Notes under the pieces: generated by a model
Databases searched by the model: none
Told to the model about the DNA's origin: nothing
The model's input: only the letters and a program-made list of their open reading frames with translations
Origin: a virus
Direction: 5' to 3' (one strand)
DNA length: 36,876 nucleotides
Virus record (IMG/VR): IMGVR_UViG_3300021964_000203
Coordinates: 1 to 36,876 of that record
In this document: one piece after another, positions 26,248 through 34,112 of the stretch
How the letters are laid out: each line of letters starts with the position of its first letter
Numbering within the stretch: the stretch's first letter is position 1
Translations under genes and position numbers: made by a program

Positions 26248-27581
26248 TATGAAATAATCCTATATAGATCTAGAATACGGCGAATATGTGGAGGAAAGTT
26301 TCCAGCTAAAGGATAATTATCTCCGCGTTCTCCCTCAAATGAGAAACCTTTTTTCTCTTGATCTTGTTTGTAGAGTAGTTTAATCATGTCAAGTGTAGCA
26401 AGTTGAATATCTTGTGGAACATCAGCAGACTCATATCCTGCACGGTATTCTACTTTTACTCCTGAAGGAAATGGTGCAAACGAAGGAGGACCGGATAAAG
26501 TCATTGCTGGATAGTTGTTACGAACTGTTGGGTATGAGCCTCTTACTCCAACGGCACCTGTATCACGAGTTACTTCGCCCATATCACGAGAGAAATTATA
26601 TTCATTTGTAGCATTATGAGCATCTTTTGCTTCTGTAGCACCGTTTTTTCCATCAAAATGACACAGAAATACAGTTTCACCATCTGGTCTAAAACGCTGT
26701 GTTGGAGGAGTAATAGTAGCTTCTTTATATCGAGCTTTATTAGAGAATCTTACTTCATCAATATATCCAGCAAAATTACCGCCTATCTCCACATTTGCTG
26801 TAAAAGTGTGGTTTGATTCAGTATAACTTGCATTAGTAAATAAATTACCATTTAAATGAGTATATAGTCGTTGATTTTGTGAATCAAAAGACCATGCTAC
26901 GTGTGTAAAAAATCTTGGAACATAATTCGCAGTTGTTGTAACTCCTGTACCTCTTACTAAAGTAGCAGCTCCTCCAAAACGACTTTGAAAAATTGTTGTA
27001 TCGTTAGCATCAAAACCAAATTCCATATAATTTGTCGCATCTGTGTTAAATCTGATAAGGTTGTTTTGAGGTGGAGTCGCTTTATCACTGCGAACAAATA
27101 ATTCAACTGTAAAATCACCATCTTCGAATTCTAAATTTTCAGGAATGTCACCTGAAACTAAATCATTTAAATCTACTTCGAGAGAAGATTTTCCAAACTT
27201 TTTTACTCTTGAATTTAAGTGTGCATCGTTTTTAAAACTTAAAGAAACTGCTTGAGTGTCTTGAGTTCTTACAGGGCGCCCAATGGTAGTTGGGTCAGCT
27301 AAAATTACATCCTCTGACCCATTGAACTCTGTTACTTGATATACATTAGAAAGTGGAAGACGAGAAATCATGACAGAGGATTTCCCTCCATCAAATACCT
27401 CTACATAATCATTAGCTAAAATTTCTTGCCCGATATAGTGCTCTACTACACCAGTTGCATAATTGATGATGTTAGATAAACGAGCATCTTGAGTATTGGA
27501 AGAAATGCTCAAGTAATCTTTTACCTGAGCTAGTGTTACATAAGGATATTTTCCTTGATTCTCTTCTAAACGATCTACCAT
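26247..27581 (-). CDS. Head-tail connector (gp6-like) with inserted LamG domain
   Basis: The first 95 residues (YVTLAQVKDYLSISSN, ARLSNIINYATGVVEHYIG) and the last 75 (VKVEYRAGYESADVPQDIQ, IKLLYKQDQEKKG) are the two halves of a gp6-like head-tail connector. Together they match the family's usual length of about 100-200 residues. Between them about 185 residues (110-295) read as a LamG/concanavalin-like jelly roll: FTVELFVRSD, FFTHVAWSFD, LYTHLNGNL and GYIDEVRFSNKARY. Connectors form a 12-fold ring below the portal, so an insert would project around the neck. The reading frame is intact. GAGAGA precedes the ATG. The LamG domain may bind glycans or stabilise the neck. Confidence 0.82.
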   Translation of the reverse strand: MVDRLEENQGKYPYVTLAQVKDYLSISSNTQDARLSNIINYATGVVEHYIGQEILANDYVEVFDGGKSSVMISRLPLSNVYQVTEFNGSEDVILADPTTIGRPVRTQDTQAVSLSFKNDAHLNSRVKKFGKSSLEVDLNDLVSGDIPENLEFEDGDFTVELFVRSDKATPPQNNLIRFNTDATNYMEFGFDANDTTIFQSRFGGAATLVRGTGVTTTANYVPRFFTHVAWSFDSQNQRLYTHLNGNLFTNASYTESNHTFTANVEIGGNFAGYIDEVRFSNKARYKEATITPPTQRFRPDGETVFLCHFDGKNGATEAKDAHNATNEYNFSRDMGEVTRDTGAVGVRGSYPTVRNNYPAMTLSGPPSFAPFPSGVKVEYRAGYESADVPQDIQLATLDMIKLLYKQDQEKKGFSFEGERGDNYPLAGNFPPHIRRILDLYRIIS

Positions 27582-27592
27582 TTATCTCTCAC

Positions 27593-27835
27593 TTATTTCT
27601 TTTTAGATTTCCAAATAGAAGTTGAAGATTGTTCTTCTTCATCTGCTGCTTCTTCTTCAACAGGAGCGGAGGCTGCTGCTTCTTCTTCAACAGGAGCGGG
27701 GGCTGCTGCTAAGTCTGGTCCAGAATTAATCCACTCGGCTACAAGAGCTTCAGTTTTTTCTACACTGTGACCATTTACTCGTAACCAATGACGGGCTGCT
27801 TCTGCAGTTGTAATATCACTTGGAATTTTAGACAT
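27593..27835 (-). CDS. Small protein with helical N-domain and Ala/Pro/Glu repeats
   Basis: From ATG at 27835, preceded by AAGGAG, this is an 80-residue protein. A longer frame to 27892 would run through the terminator-like hairpin and lacks a Shine-Dalgarno, so I reject it. The first half (MSKIPSDITTAEAARHWLRV, then EKTEALVAEWINSG) is helical, like a small peptide-binding or SAP-like domain. The second half contains two near-identical 10-residue repeats PVEEEAAASA and ends in KSKKK. Small genes between capsid and connector often encode head decoration or neck factors, but the family is not recognised. Confidence 0.7.
   Translation of the reverse strand: MSKIPSDITTAEAARHWLRVNGHSVEKTEALVAEWINSGPDLAAAPAPVEEEAAASAPVEEEAADEEEQSSTSIWKSKKK
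27643..27702. repeat. Two tandem 30-base repeats within a small head gene
   Basis: Two 30-base units (27643-27672 and 27673-27702) differ by a single base and encode the PVEEEAAASA repeat. The reading frame is kept, so copy number could change by slippage without loss of the gene. Confidence 0.85.
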
Positions 27836-27853
27836 ATTATTCTCCTTATAATG

Positions 27854-27878
27854 AAAAGGGAGGCGATGACCGCCTCCC
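27854..27878 (-). terminator. Terminator-like hairpin after the capsid gene
   Basis: A perfect 8-bp GC-rich stem (GGGAGGCG with CGCCTCCC, arms 27871-27878 and 27858-27865) has a 5-base loop. It is followed on the mRNA strand by TTTT. It lies between the capsid stop and the ribosome binding site of the next gene. This is a good partial intrinsic terminator or mRNA 3' stabiliser, which would raise capsid transcript over downstream genes. Confidence 0.72.
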
Positions 27879-27909
27879 CCTGTGTAGTTCAAAGATGTTT
27901 AATCTAAGA

Positions 27910-29307
27910 TTAACCAGCTTCAACAGTAACAGCATATGGGTACTTAGTAGCATCCAGAGCTGAACTTGCATTGGTTGTAAGAGCTTTAAAGTCAATACGA
28001 GTGCTCATGTACATAGCAGTAACCTGCTGACGTGGTTCGTACTCACTCTCAATCTCGATACCACGACGTTCTGCAATCATAAAGCCAGGCTTATAAAGCA
28101 GGACACCAAGGTCGTTGTTGGTAGAACCGACAACATCCAAGAATTCAGTGATTGCAATTGGAATACCGTAAACGGCACCAACTGAACCTGTGAGGTAGGT
28201 AGCGTTTGGACCAAACTTGTCAACTGTCTGGAAGTCAGAAGTTGTTACAAGGTTGTTATAACCTTCAATAGTGGTAAGGTACACAAGGTCATTACCAAGC
28301 TGAAGACCATATTTACCAAGCTTTGTACGAGCTGCAGCGATGTCTGAAGGATCAGCTTTATCGTTAGCAGAACCAGTGTCAACGGTCAAGCCAGCACCGA
28401 CATCACCTGTCAGGTTAGTGATACCTTCGATGACAGAAGCATAACCAGTACCAGCTGTAATAGCGTTGGTAGGTTGTGCTGTAAAGCCAGTCAAAGCACC
28501 AGTACCACGAAGGATTGACTTATCGATAGCACGTGCTAAACGACGAGTTGCAGCTGCACGCAAGAAGTCGAGCAGAGGAAGAACGGTATCTTCTTCTTCG
28601 TCTTTTGCGAGGTGGGTGGTTGCCATAAACTTGTGTGGAGTAAAGTCCACAGAGCTAATGGTGTTCTGGTTTGAGGTTGGTACGCGAGTTGCATCGGCAA
28701 TGCCTGTAGCAAATGTGCCAGAAGCAAATTGTGCTACATCACCATCGGTGTCTTCATCAGCGACTGGTACGCGGAATGTTTTCGCGTCAACAGATACACG
28801 GTTGAACAGAGGAGCTACAACGAGCTGCTGTTCCATTTCAGTGTAAATGTTGCTTGAGAAGTTGCTAAGGAACTGATCAACAGATGTGACAGCTTTCATA
28901 CGATTACCAATTTTGGTATCGAATACGTCACGTTTGTTAAGCATTTTAGCAAGCATTACAGCATTAGCCATTTCTTTTTCAGAGAACTGTTCCTTACGGG
29001 ACTGTTCTTGATAATGCATTTTTGAACGCTGAAGAGCGTTAATTTCTTCCTGATACTTGCTCATCTGAGCTTTAAGTTCAGCAACTTCTTCAGATTCTTT
29101 TGGGGTATATGCAGTTTTTTCTTCTTTAAGATTCTGCATATCTTGAGCGTCTGACTCTTTCATAATAGCTTCACCGGTCTTTTTAACCAGTTCTGCAACT
29201 TGAGGCTCAGACACTTCAGCTACTGGAGTAGCTTCTTTGTTAACTTCGATATTGGCTTCTTTAGCAACAGTATCGAGGTCGATTGTATCTACGACTTGGT
29301 CAGCCAT
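27910..29307 (-). CDS. Major capsid protein from internal start (HK97 fold)
   Basis: Inside the protease frame, AAAGGAGAA (29315-29323) stands nine bases before an in-frame ATG at 29307. Initiation there gives a 465-residue protein starting MADQVVDTIDLD. It has an N-terminal helical delta-like domain of about 140 residues, including a coiled coil (VAELKAQMSKYQEEINALQR), which the protease would remove after assembly. The HK97-type capsid domain follows. The start falls between the acidic scaffold-like part and the delta part, which is where a separate capsid gene would begin. Nested in-frame starts are known for the lambda protease/scaffold pair C/Nu3. This would let one locus make little protease and much capsid. 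Confidence 0.78.
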   Translation of the reverse strand: MADQVVDTIDLDTVAKEANIEVNKEATPVAEVSEPQVAELVKKTGEAIMKESDAQDMQNLKEEKTAYTPKESEEVAELKAQMSKYQEEINALQRSKMHYQEQSRKEQFSEKEMANAVMLAKMLNKRDVFDTKIGNRMKAVTSVDQFLSNFSSNIYTEMEQQLVVAPLFNRVSVDAKTFRVPVADEDTDGDVAQFASGTFATGIADATRVPTSNQNTISSVDFTPHKFMATTHLAKDEEEDTVLPLLDFLRAAATRRLARAIDKSILRGTGALTGFTAQPTNAITAGTGYASVIEGITNLTGDVGAGLTVDTGSANDKADPSDIAAARTKLGKYGLQLGNDLVYLTTIEGYNNLVTTSDFQTVDKFGPNATYLTGSVGAVYGIPIAITEFLDVVGSTNNDLGVLLYKPGFMIAERRGIEIESEYEPRQQVTAMYMSTRIDFKALTTNASSALDATKYPYAVTVEAG

Positions 29308-30639
29308 GTTGTCGTTCTCCTTTGTAGAATGATCGTGAAGCTCATTAGTCAGACTTTCGTTAGAAACCGTGTCTTCACTTTTTTGAATTTGATTTGATTG
29401 TGAAAGATCATCTGCATTCACATTAAGAACATTATCACAATCATTGCCTTCTGCGTCAACCTCTAAAAATTTAAAGATTGGCGATTGGGCGGTAGCGATC
29501 TTTGCGACCTTGTACATTTTTTCATTATAATTTACAAGGTCTCCATTTTGAAGTGAGTTTGCGTCTGCGGAAAGCAAATTAACAAACGGGATAGACTCAT
29601 TAGGATCACGAGCTACAAACTCGTCTTCTTCTGAATCATCCTTCTCCATCTCGTCTTCAATAGCTTCCTCGGCGTTAGCTTTGACTTCAATCTCGTCAGT
29701 CTCTGCTTTTTCCTCTATATCTTCAACAGTTTTTTCTTCTGTTGTTTCTATTTCGGTTTCAGCAGTAACTTCAAGTTCTGTTGTTTCTACTTCAGCTTCT
29801 TCAGCTTTAGTTTCAACAACTTCCTCAGATTTTGAGTTACTCATTGCTTCCTCCTCGGTTGGAGACATTGGACGTTCGTTAATAACCTCGCCCTCCTCCA
29901 TATTGTGGACTGGAACACCAGACATGGTAATATCATGTGTATGACCTTCGGCCTCCAACACAACACCACCAACAATTTTATGAGCATGGTTTTTCATGTG
30001 CGATGCGTAGGTCGTTACACCATTACCTTTTTCGTCCATTTCGACTGTGTGGTAATGACCGTCGCTCATATCGGTGATTCCTGCTTTTATTTTACGCATC
30101 ATTTTTACTTCTTCTTCAGAAGCTGTTTTTAAAGATTTTTTAAATTCGTTGTACTCATCTTCATTGTCAAAAGATTTACGAATCGAAAATAATGAATCTT
30201 GATTGCAAGGTACAGAGACAACTGAAATTTCTAACAGCTCAACATCTGTAATCAACATAGAATCATCTTCACGATTATATTTACCATCTTTTACTCTGAA
30301 TCCAACGGAAAAGCTCTTAAGAGCTCCATCTCTAATGAGTGTCTGAACGCCGTGATTCTTTTCAGCAGCATCACTCACAGTTCCTTCTACATAAATGCCT
30401 TTCTTATCAACCTTTACTTGGTCAAAGCGTCCAATTGGACAATCATGCTTGTGCTGATAAAGCATAACAGGATTTCGGAGAAAGTTATTTACTCCTTTAG
30501 CCCATGCTTCTGCTGTTACAACATCACCAGCACGATCTTTAACGATAGTATTAGCATAACCCGCGATTTTAAGACCACGAGTTTTTTTAGAAATGCCTTT
30601 ATTTTCGAAAGCACTGTTAAGATAAAATGTTTTATTCAT
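27910..30639 (-). CDS. Prohead protease - acidic scaffold - major capsid protein, one continuous frame
   Basis: From ATG at 30639 (GAGGAAG upstream; ATGAATAA overlap with the portal stop) the frame encodes 909 residues. Residues 20-150 are an HK97-type (U35/S78) prohead protease with QHKHDCPIG (H65 likely catalytic), KSFSVGF (S111 likely nucleophile) and LLEISVVSVPC. Residues 190-245 hold three His pairs (GHYH, NHAH, GHTH). A Glu/Thr-rich acidic stretch (260-345) and a small beta module (350-412) follow. From residue 445 comes a helical delta-like region and then an HK97-fold capsid domain (TEMEQQLVVAPLFNRVSVDA, through IDFKALTTNASSALDATKY). Capsid protein must outnumber protease, so this full-length product is probably the minor one. 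The frame could be opened further to 30696, but this start has the better site. Confidence 0.9.
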   Translation of the reverse strand: MNKTFYLNSAFENKGISKKTRGLKIAGYANTIVKDRAGDVVTAEAWAKGVNNFLRNPVMLYQHKHDCPIGRFDQVKVDKKGIYVEGTVSDAAEKNHGVQTLIRDGALKSFSVGFRVKDGKYNREDDSMLITDVELLEISVVSVPCNQDSLFSIRKSFDNEDEYNEFKKSLKTASEEEVKMMRKIKAGITDMSDGHYHTVEMDEKGNGVTTYASHMKNHAHKIVGGVVLEAEGHTHDITMSGVPVHNMEEGEVINERPMSPTEEEAMSNSKSEEVVETKAEEAEVETTELEVTAETEIETTEEKTVEDIEEKAETDEIEVKANAEEAIEDEMEKDDSEEDEFVARDPNESIPFVNLLSADANSLQNGDLVNYNEKMYKVAKIATAQSPIFKFLEVDAEGNDCDNVLNVNADDLSQSNQIQKSEDTVSNESLTNELHDHSTKENDNMADQVVDTIDLDTVAKEANIEVNKEATPVAEVSEPQVAELVKKTGEAIMKESDAQDMQNLKEEKTAYTPKESEEVAELKAQMSKYQEEINALQRSKMHYQEQSRKEQFSEKEMANAVMLAKMLNKRDVFDTKIGNRMKAVTSVDQFLSNFSSNIYTEMEQQLVVAPLFNRVSVDAKTFRVPVADEDTDGDVAQFASGTFATGIADATRVPTSNQNTISSVDFTPHKFMATTHLAKDEEEDTVLPLLDFLRAAATRRLARAIDKSILRGTGALTGFTAQPTNAITAGTGYASVIEGITNLTGDVGAGLTVDTGSANDKADPSDIAAARTKLGKYGLQLGNDLVYLTTIEGYNNLVTTSDFQTVDKFGPNATYLTGSVGAVYGIPIAITEFLDVVGSTNNDLGVLLYKPGFMIAERRGIEIESEYEPRQQVTAMYMSTRIDFKALTTNASSALDATKYPYAVTVEAG
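29307..29323 (-). promoter_or_regulatory. Internal ribosome binding site for the capsid protein
   Basis: On the mRNA the sequence AAAGGAGAA is followed by a short spacer and ATG in frame with both upstream and downstream coding sequence. It is as strong as the sites of the separate genes nearby, such as the one for the major tail protein. Confidence 0.72.
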
Positions 30640-31888
30640 TGGGTACTTCCTCATTAATAGATTCCTCGGATGAGGGTCTTCCACCTTGAGTAGCATCTGT
30701 AGCGCTACCTGTGATGTTTTGTGGTACTCTTATGTTATCATTATTTTCAAGTTTTGGAAATCTTAATCCTTCACGAGCTTCATTTGGGGTAATAATTCCT
30801 GTATTAACCAGAGTAGAGTAATATACAGCCTGTGTTCTATTATCTGGTTGAAGTGCAGGAACTGAAAGCTTGTCTGGACGAACAGTAACTCCCCCATTAA
30901 AGAAATGTTGAAACGCGGAACAAAACTGAGTTAACATAGGTAGAATAGTATGTTGATAGTACAACTTTTGATTAGCATCAATGTTTGCATTATTACCTGA
31001 TTTTAATAAAACATAAGGCACGCCAAGAGCTTTAGACATATCTTGTTGAATACGTTCAATTGAATTTTCAAAATCAAGCTGGTCGAAAGACTTTGTTGAG
31101 AATTCATCAATCTTTAAACCGCCGTCTAAAATTGCAGGATTACGAGCACCATCAAAAAGAGTTGTATAGTTAGATCTCCAAGATTCTAATAGACGTTCTT
31201 TGACTCGTTTTGATAAAATATTGTCTGTAGTAAGAACAAAACCTGGAAGAGCATTATTTTTAAAGAATTGACGTTGGAACTTAATCATGTAGAAGTAAAG
31301 CTCCATTAAATTTAGAATAGGTTTAAGCTTTGATGTGCCTCTAAAAATTGAATTTTCATTCTCATTCATAACATGAATTATTTCTTGTGGAGCAAACTGA
31401 ATTGATTCAGCCTTACGTGTTTGAGCACCTCTTCCAAAGCCATAATAATCACTTTGTTGTTGGTTTGATACTATATAGTTATAATGAGAAACAAAAGTTT
31501 TTGAATCTGGGACTACTTCCACATCATTTGCTGGGAGAAGGTAGAGATCTGCTCCATCGTAGTAAAAGAAAGCGTTACCATCTAAATGAAAGTCTAAAAA
31601 AGCACGCCTAAAAAATCTAGCTCGGTCTTCAAAGGGGTTCGGTTTTACATTAAGTATCTTATTTACTTTTTTTGAAGCACCACCATCAACTATGAGCGGA
31701 ATCTCATTCATGGCATTAATATTCATTTCAACTGCACGATGGACAACCTCAATCTCACGATAAGCTTGTTCAAAATCTACAATTGTTTCGGGAAGTGCAA
31801 AAGGTTCTAAAGATGAGATTGAGGGTTGTGCTGGATTAAGCTTTTCAGCTGCCCATTCTCTCCAAGTCTTTCTATCTTCATCTGCCAT
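30632..31888 (-). CDS. Portal protein (HK97 family)
   Basis: This 418-residue protein has the hallmarks of the HK97-type portal: an N-terminal EIEVVHRAVEMNINAMNEIP segment, LDGNAFFYYDG, APQEIIHVMNENE, a long helix with a conserved ALGVPYVLLKSGN, and NIDANQKLYYQHTILPMLTQF near the end. It closes with TGIITPNEAREGLRFPKLE. The portal forms the 12-fold ring at the packaging vertex. The length is normal for the family. It overlaps the HNH gene by 11 bases and the protease start by 8 bases, so the packaging and head genes are coupled. Confidence 0.95.
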   Translation of the reverse strand: MADEDRKTWREWAAEKLNPAQPSISSLEPFALPETIVDFEQAYREIEVVHRAVEMNINAMNEIPLIVDGGASKKVNKILNVKPNPFEDRARFFRRAFLDFHLDGNAFFYYDGADLYLLPANDVEVVPDSKTFVSHYNYIVSNQQQSDYYGFGRGAQTRKAESIQFAPQEIIHVMNENENSIFRGTSKLKPILNLMELYFYMIKFQRQFFKNNALPGFVLTTDNILSKRVKERLLESWRSNYTTLFDGARNPAILDGGLKIDEFSTKSFDQLDFENSIERIQQDMSKALGVPYVLLKSGNNANIDANQKLYYQHTILPMLTQFCSAFQHFFNGGVTVRPDKLSVPALQPDNRTQAVYYSTLVNTGIITPNEAREGLRFPKLENNDNIRVPQNITGSATDATQGGRPSSEESINEEVPNE

Positions 31889-32255
31889 TTTTTTCTCTCT
31901 GAATTTCTAACCAGTTTTTAATTTTTGGTACTAAATGATTTGAATATCTTTGACCATATATAGTGTGTAACCTCACGTGGTGAGATTTACACAAAGTATA
32001 AAGATTATGATGGTCTAAACTTTCCTTACAGTCTATAGCAAAATTCTCACGAAGGGAAGTAATTTTTTCAACAGTATCAATTTCACTCACCTTATTTTCT
32101 GCGCACCAGTTTTCAAATAGTTGACTGACTGAAAACAGATGATGAAGTTCTAATTTTTCTGTTGAACCGCAAATATAACACTCATCTCGTAATTTATAAT
32201 CTTTTTTAATATAATCTCTTATATATTTTATTGGAAATCTTTTTAATTCAGACAC
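31878..32255 (-). CDS. HNH endonuclease next to terminase and portal
   Basis: This 125-residue protein has a zinc-type HNH motif. C26 and C29 (CYICG) pair with C89 and H92 or H93 (CKSHH) to bind zinc; H38/H39 (LELHHLF) and N84 (HHNLYTLC) are the catalytic His and Asn. In HK97 and related phages an HNH protein beside the terminase assists genome cutting during packaging. The location here, between glycosyltransferase and portal and overlapping both by about ten bases, favours that role over a homing nuclease. No intron or inserted gene boundary is visible. Confidence 0.85.
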   Translation of the reverse strand: MSELKRFPIKYIRDYIKKDYKLRDECYICGSTEKLELHHLFSVSQLFENWCAENKVSEIDTVEKITSLRENFAIDCKESLDHHNLYTLCKSHHVRLHTIYGQRYSNHLVPKIKNWLEIQREKNGR

Positions 32256-32872
32256 TGTTGAAGCACCTCCCAGCGCAGTTTAAAGTGGTCAGGATGACGA
32301 TTAAGACCTACATTTCCTTCTGGCAAATTTAATACCTTACCAACTACAGTATCTAGATTTTCAAGTTTATAATATTTTTTGACTAAATAACTTACAACTA
32401 TATCATCACCCCTCTTTAACCCTTTAAAAGTCAGTAGATCTTCTTTTATGGCATCAAGAGCTTCTTGTTTTACCATTAAAACAGAACCCACAAGAAAATC
32501 AACACGTGAATTATTACACCAATGATCTCGTAAATCATTATATTTTTTAGCCTTATCTACACCTGATTTTCCATAAATACCTATTAGCGGTTGATTTCTT
32601 CGCTTTAACTTTTGTATTAATAAAGGAGAAGGAACTAAATCATCATCTAATATTAATTTAAAAGGCTCTGTATAGTTATAACACTGTAACCAACGTTCTA
32701 TGCAATATTTATTACTGTCATTATTTATTACCGTTACCTTACGAGAACGATACTCAAAGGTTTCATAAGGATTATTATTTATAACAGTTATTGGAACAGT
32801 TCGATGAAATGCATCACAAATAGCACGAACATTATCAGGTCTTTTGTAGTTTAAAACAATTATTCTAAGCAT
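32243..32872 (-). CDS. Glycosyltransferase, GT-A fold (family 2-like)
   Basis: This 209-residue protein starts MLRIIVLNYKRPDNVRAICD, the nucleotide-sugar binding opening of GT-A glycosyltransferases. LILDDDLVPS (DDD at 76-78) is the metal-binding DxD motif. VDFLVGSVLMVKQEALD and the acidic RGDDIVVSYLV (D156/D157, possible catalytic or acceptor-side acidic pair) follow. It is short for the family but complete in these motifs. It overlaps the terminase by 8 bases and the HNH gene by 13, so it is part of the packaging block. The acceptor could be a virion protein, phage DNA or a host surface glycan; the sequence does not decide. Confidence 0.82.
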   Translation of the reverse strand: MLRIIVLNYKRPDNVRAICDAFHRTVPITVINNNPYETFEYRSRKVTVINNDSNKYCIERWLQCYNYTEPFKLILDDDLVPSPLLIQKLKRRNQPLIGIYGKSGVDKAKKYNDLRDHWCNNSRVDFLVGSVLMVKQEALDAIKEDLLTFKGLKRGDDIVVSYLVKKYYKLENLDTVVGKVLNLPEGNVGLNRHPDHFKLRWEVLQQCLN

Positions 32873-34112
32873 AAATTGATATATTACTCATTTTCTGATG
32901 TGTATAAATAGCATATCTTACTGCGTCACAAGGATGCGATGCCCAATCATGAATTGGTTTTGGGTTTTCTGTATTAGGATTCCACTTATAAGAACTCATT
33001 GCAGAAAAAGTATGGCGAGCTCCCTCTGTATCAAAGAAAAGTCTATCTTGTTCTATCAATACTTGAATAGAATTTATCCCATCATTTACTGATTTAATAG
33101 CGTTCTCACAGTAGATGTCATAATCATAAGCAAAATCAGCTTTTACCTGTTGTGCTGCAGAGTCTATATAAATAGTATCTATTCCCCATTCATTAATTTT
33201 TTCTTGTATTTCAGCTGCTAGTTCAGATGTTGTAGATTCTTTTGAGACGAACTCATCAATAATAAAATAGTTATCTCCATCTGTACCAATCACGACAAAT
33301 ACATTTTCATCACGATAGCCTACATCAAGTCCTCCTATAACTTCAGCAAATCGTTCTCCAATATAATCACCTACATGTTTTTCTTCATCTAAATCAAGAT
33401 AAATTTGAGATTCAGTCGTAGTCCACTCACACTCGTACTCTTGAAGATAAAGAGCTTTGGTAATAGAACGTCGAGCTTCGTCTACGTCTTTTTCTGAAAG
33501 AAGTGGATTAGCTCTCCAAGTATGTATTGAAGAGGACCAATCTGGATATTCTGGATCTTCTCCACGTAAAAAATACTCATATAGATAGTTGCCTTTGCCA
33601 CGAGGTGTAGAAATCCATAAACAACGAGAATCTGTAAAAGTTGACAGTGCAGGACGTAAATCTCGCGTATAATACTCATCATTAGGAATAATTGCAGCTT
33701 CGTCTACAATTAAGAGGTTTGCTGCACGACCTACTAGTGAATCTCGGTTATTAGCTGAAAGCAACCTAAAAACTGAGCCATTTATTAATTTCACCACCTT
33801 ATCTTTTTGGTTGAAACGCTCAACTTCAATATCAAGTTGTCTAATTAAGTCTGTAACATAATCCCAAATAATTGAAGAAAGAGAAAAGTTAGGAGCAACA
33901 ACCATAACTTGTTGACCAGGCTCTAAAAGTTTAGCAAATGCTAGAATAGCAGCTGCATAAGACTTACCAGTACGACGTGCAGCAATATGCACAACAAATC
34001 GGTGAGAGTCTAGATTTTCAACCATTGCCCATTGAGACTCATTAAATTGAACTGGGTTTGGGAGACGATCTAGAAGACGTTGAATTTTAATACGAAAAAA
34101 TTTATCTGACAT
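32865..34112 (-). CDS. Terminase large subunit
   Basis: This 415-residue protein has all terminase motor and nuclease motifs: Walker A AARRTGKS (44-51), Walker B LLIVDEA (133-139) and the coupling motif STP (168-170). The RNase H-like nuclease aspartates are D263 (GGLDVGYRD), D317 (IYIDSAAQ) and D396 (HPCDAVRYA). It translocates DNA into the prohead through the portal and cuts it. The ATG lies in a TAATG overlap with the holin-like gene. No small terminase subunit is found beside it, which is the usual place; it may be outside the window or unrecognised. Confidence 0.97.
   Translation of the reverse strand: MSDKFFRIKIQRLLDRLPNPVQFNESQWAMVENLDSHRFVVHIAARRTGKSYAAAILAFAKLLEPGQQVMVVAPNFSLSSIIWDYVTDLIRQLDIEVERFNQKDKVVKLINGSVFRLLSANNRDSLVGRAANLLIVDEAAIIPNDEYYTRDLRPALSTFTDSRCLWISTPRGKGNYLYEYFLRGEDPEYPDWSSSIHTWRANPLLSEKDVDEARRSITKALYLQEYECEWTTTESQIYLDLDEEKHVGDYIGERFAEVIGGLDVGYRDENVFVVIGTDGDNYFIIDEFVSKESTTSELAAEIQEKINEWGIDTIYIDSAAQQVKADFAYDYDIYCENAIKSVNDGINSIQVLIEQDRLFFDTEGARHTFSAMSSYKWNPNTENPKPIHDWASHPCDAVRYAIYTHQKMSNISIYA

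Noticed and set aside
27836-27892. Extension of the small repeat protein to an ATG at 27892.
   Set aside because: It would translate the terminator-like hairpin and has no Shine-Dalgarno, whereas ATG 27835 has AAGGAG.
28466-28846. Plus-strand open frame of 126 codons opposite the capsid domain.
   Set aside because: It mirrors a strongly conserved coding sequence on the other strand and shows no domain or start signal; same for the frames at 5418-5741 and 30352-30657.
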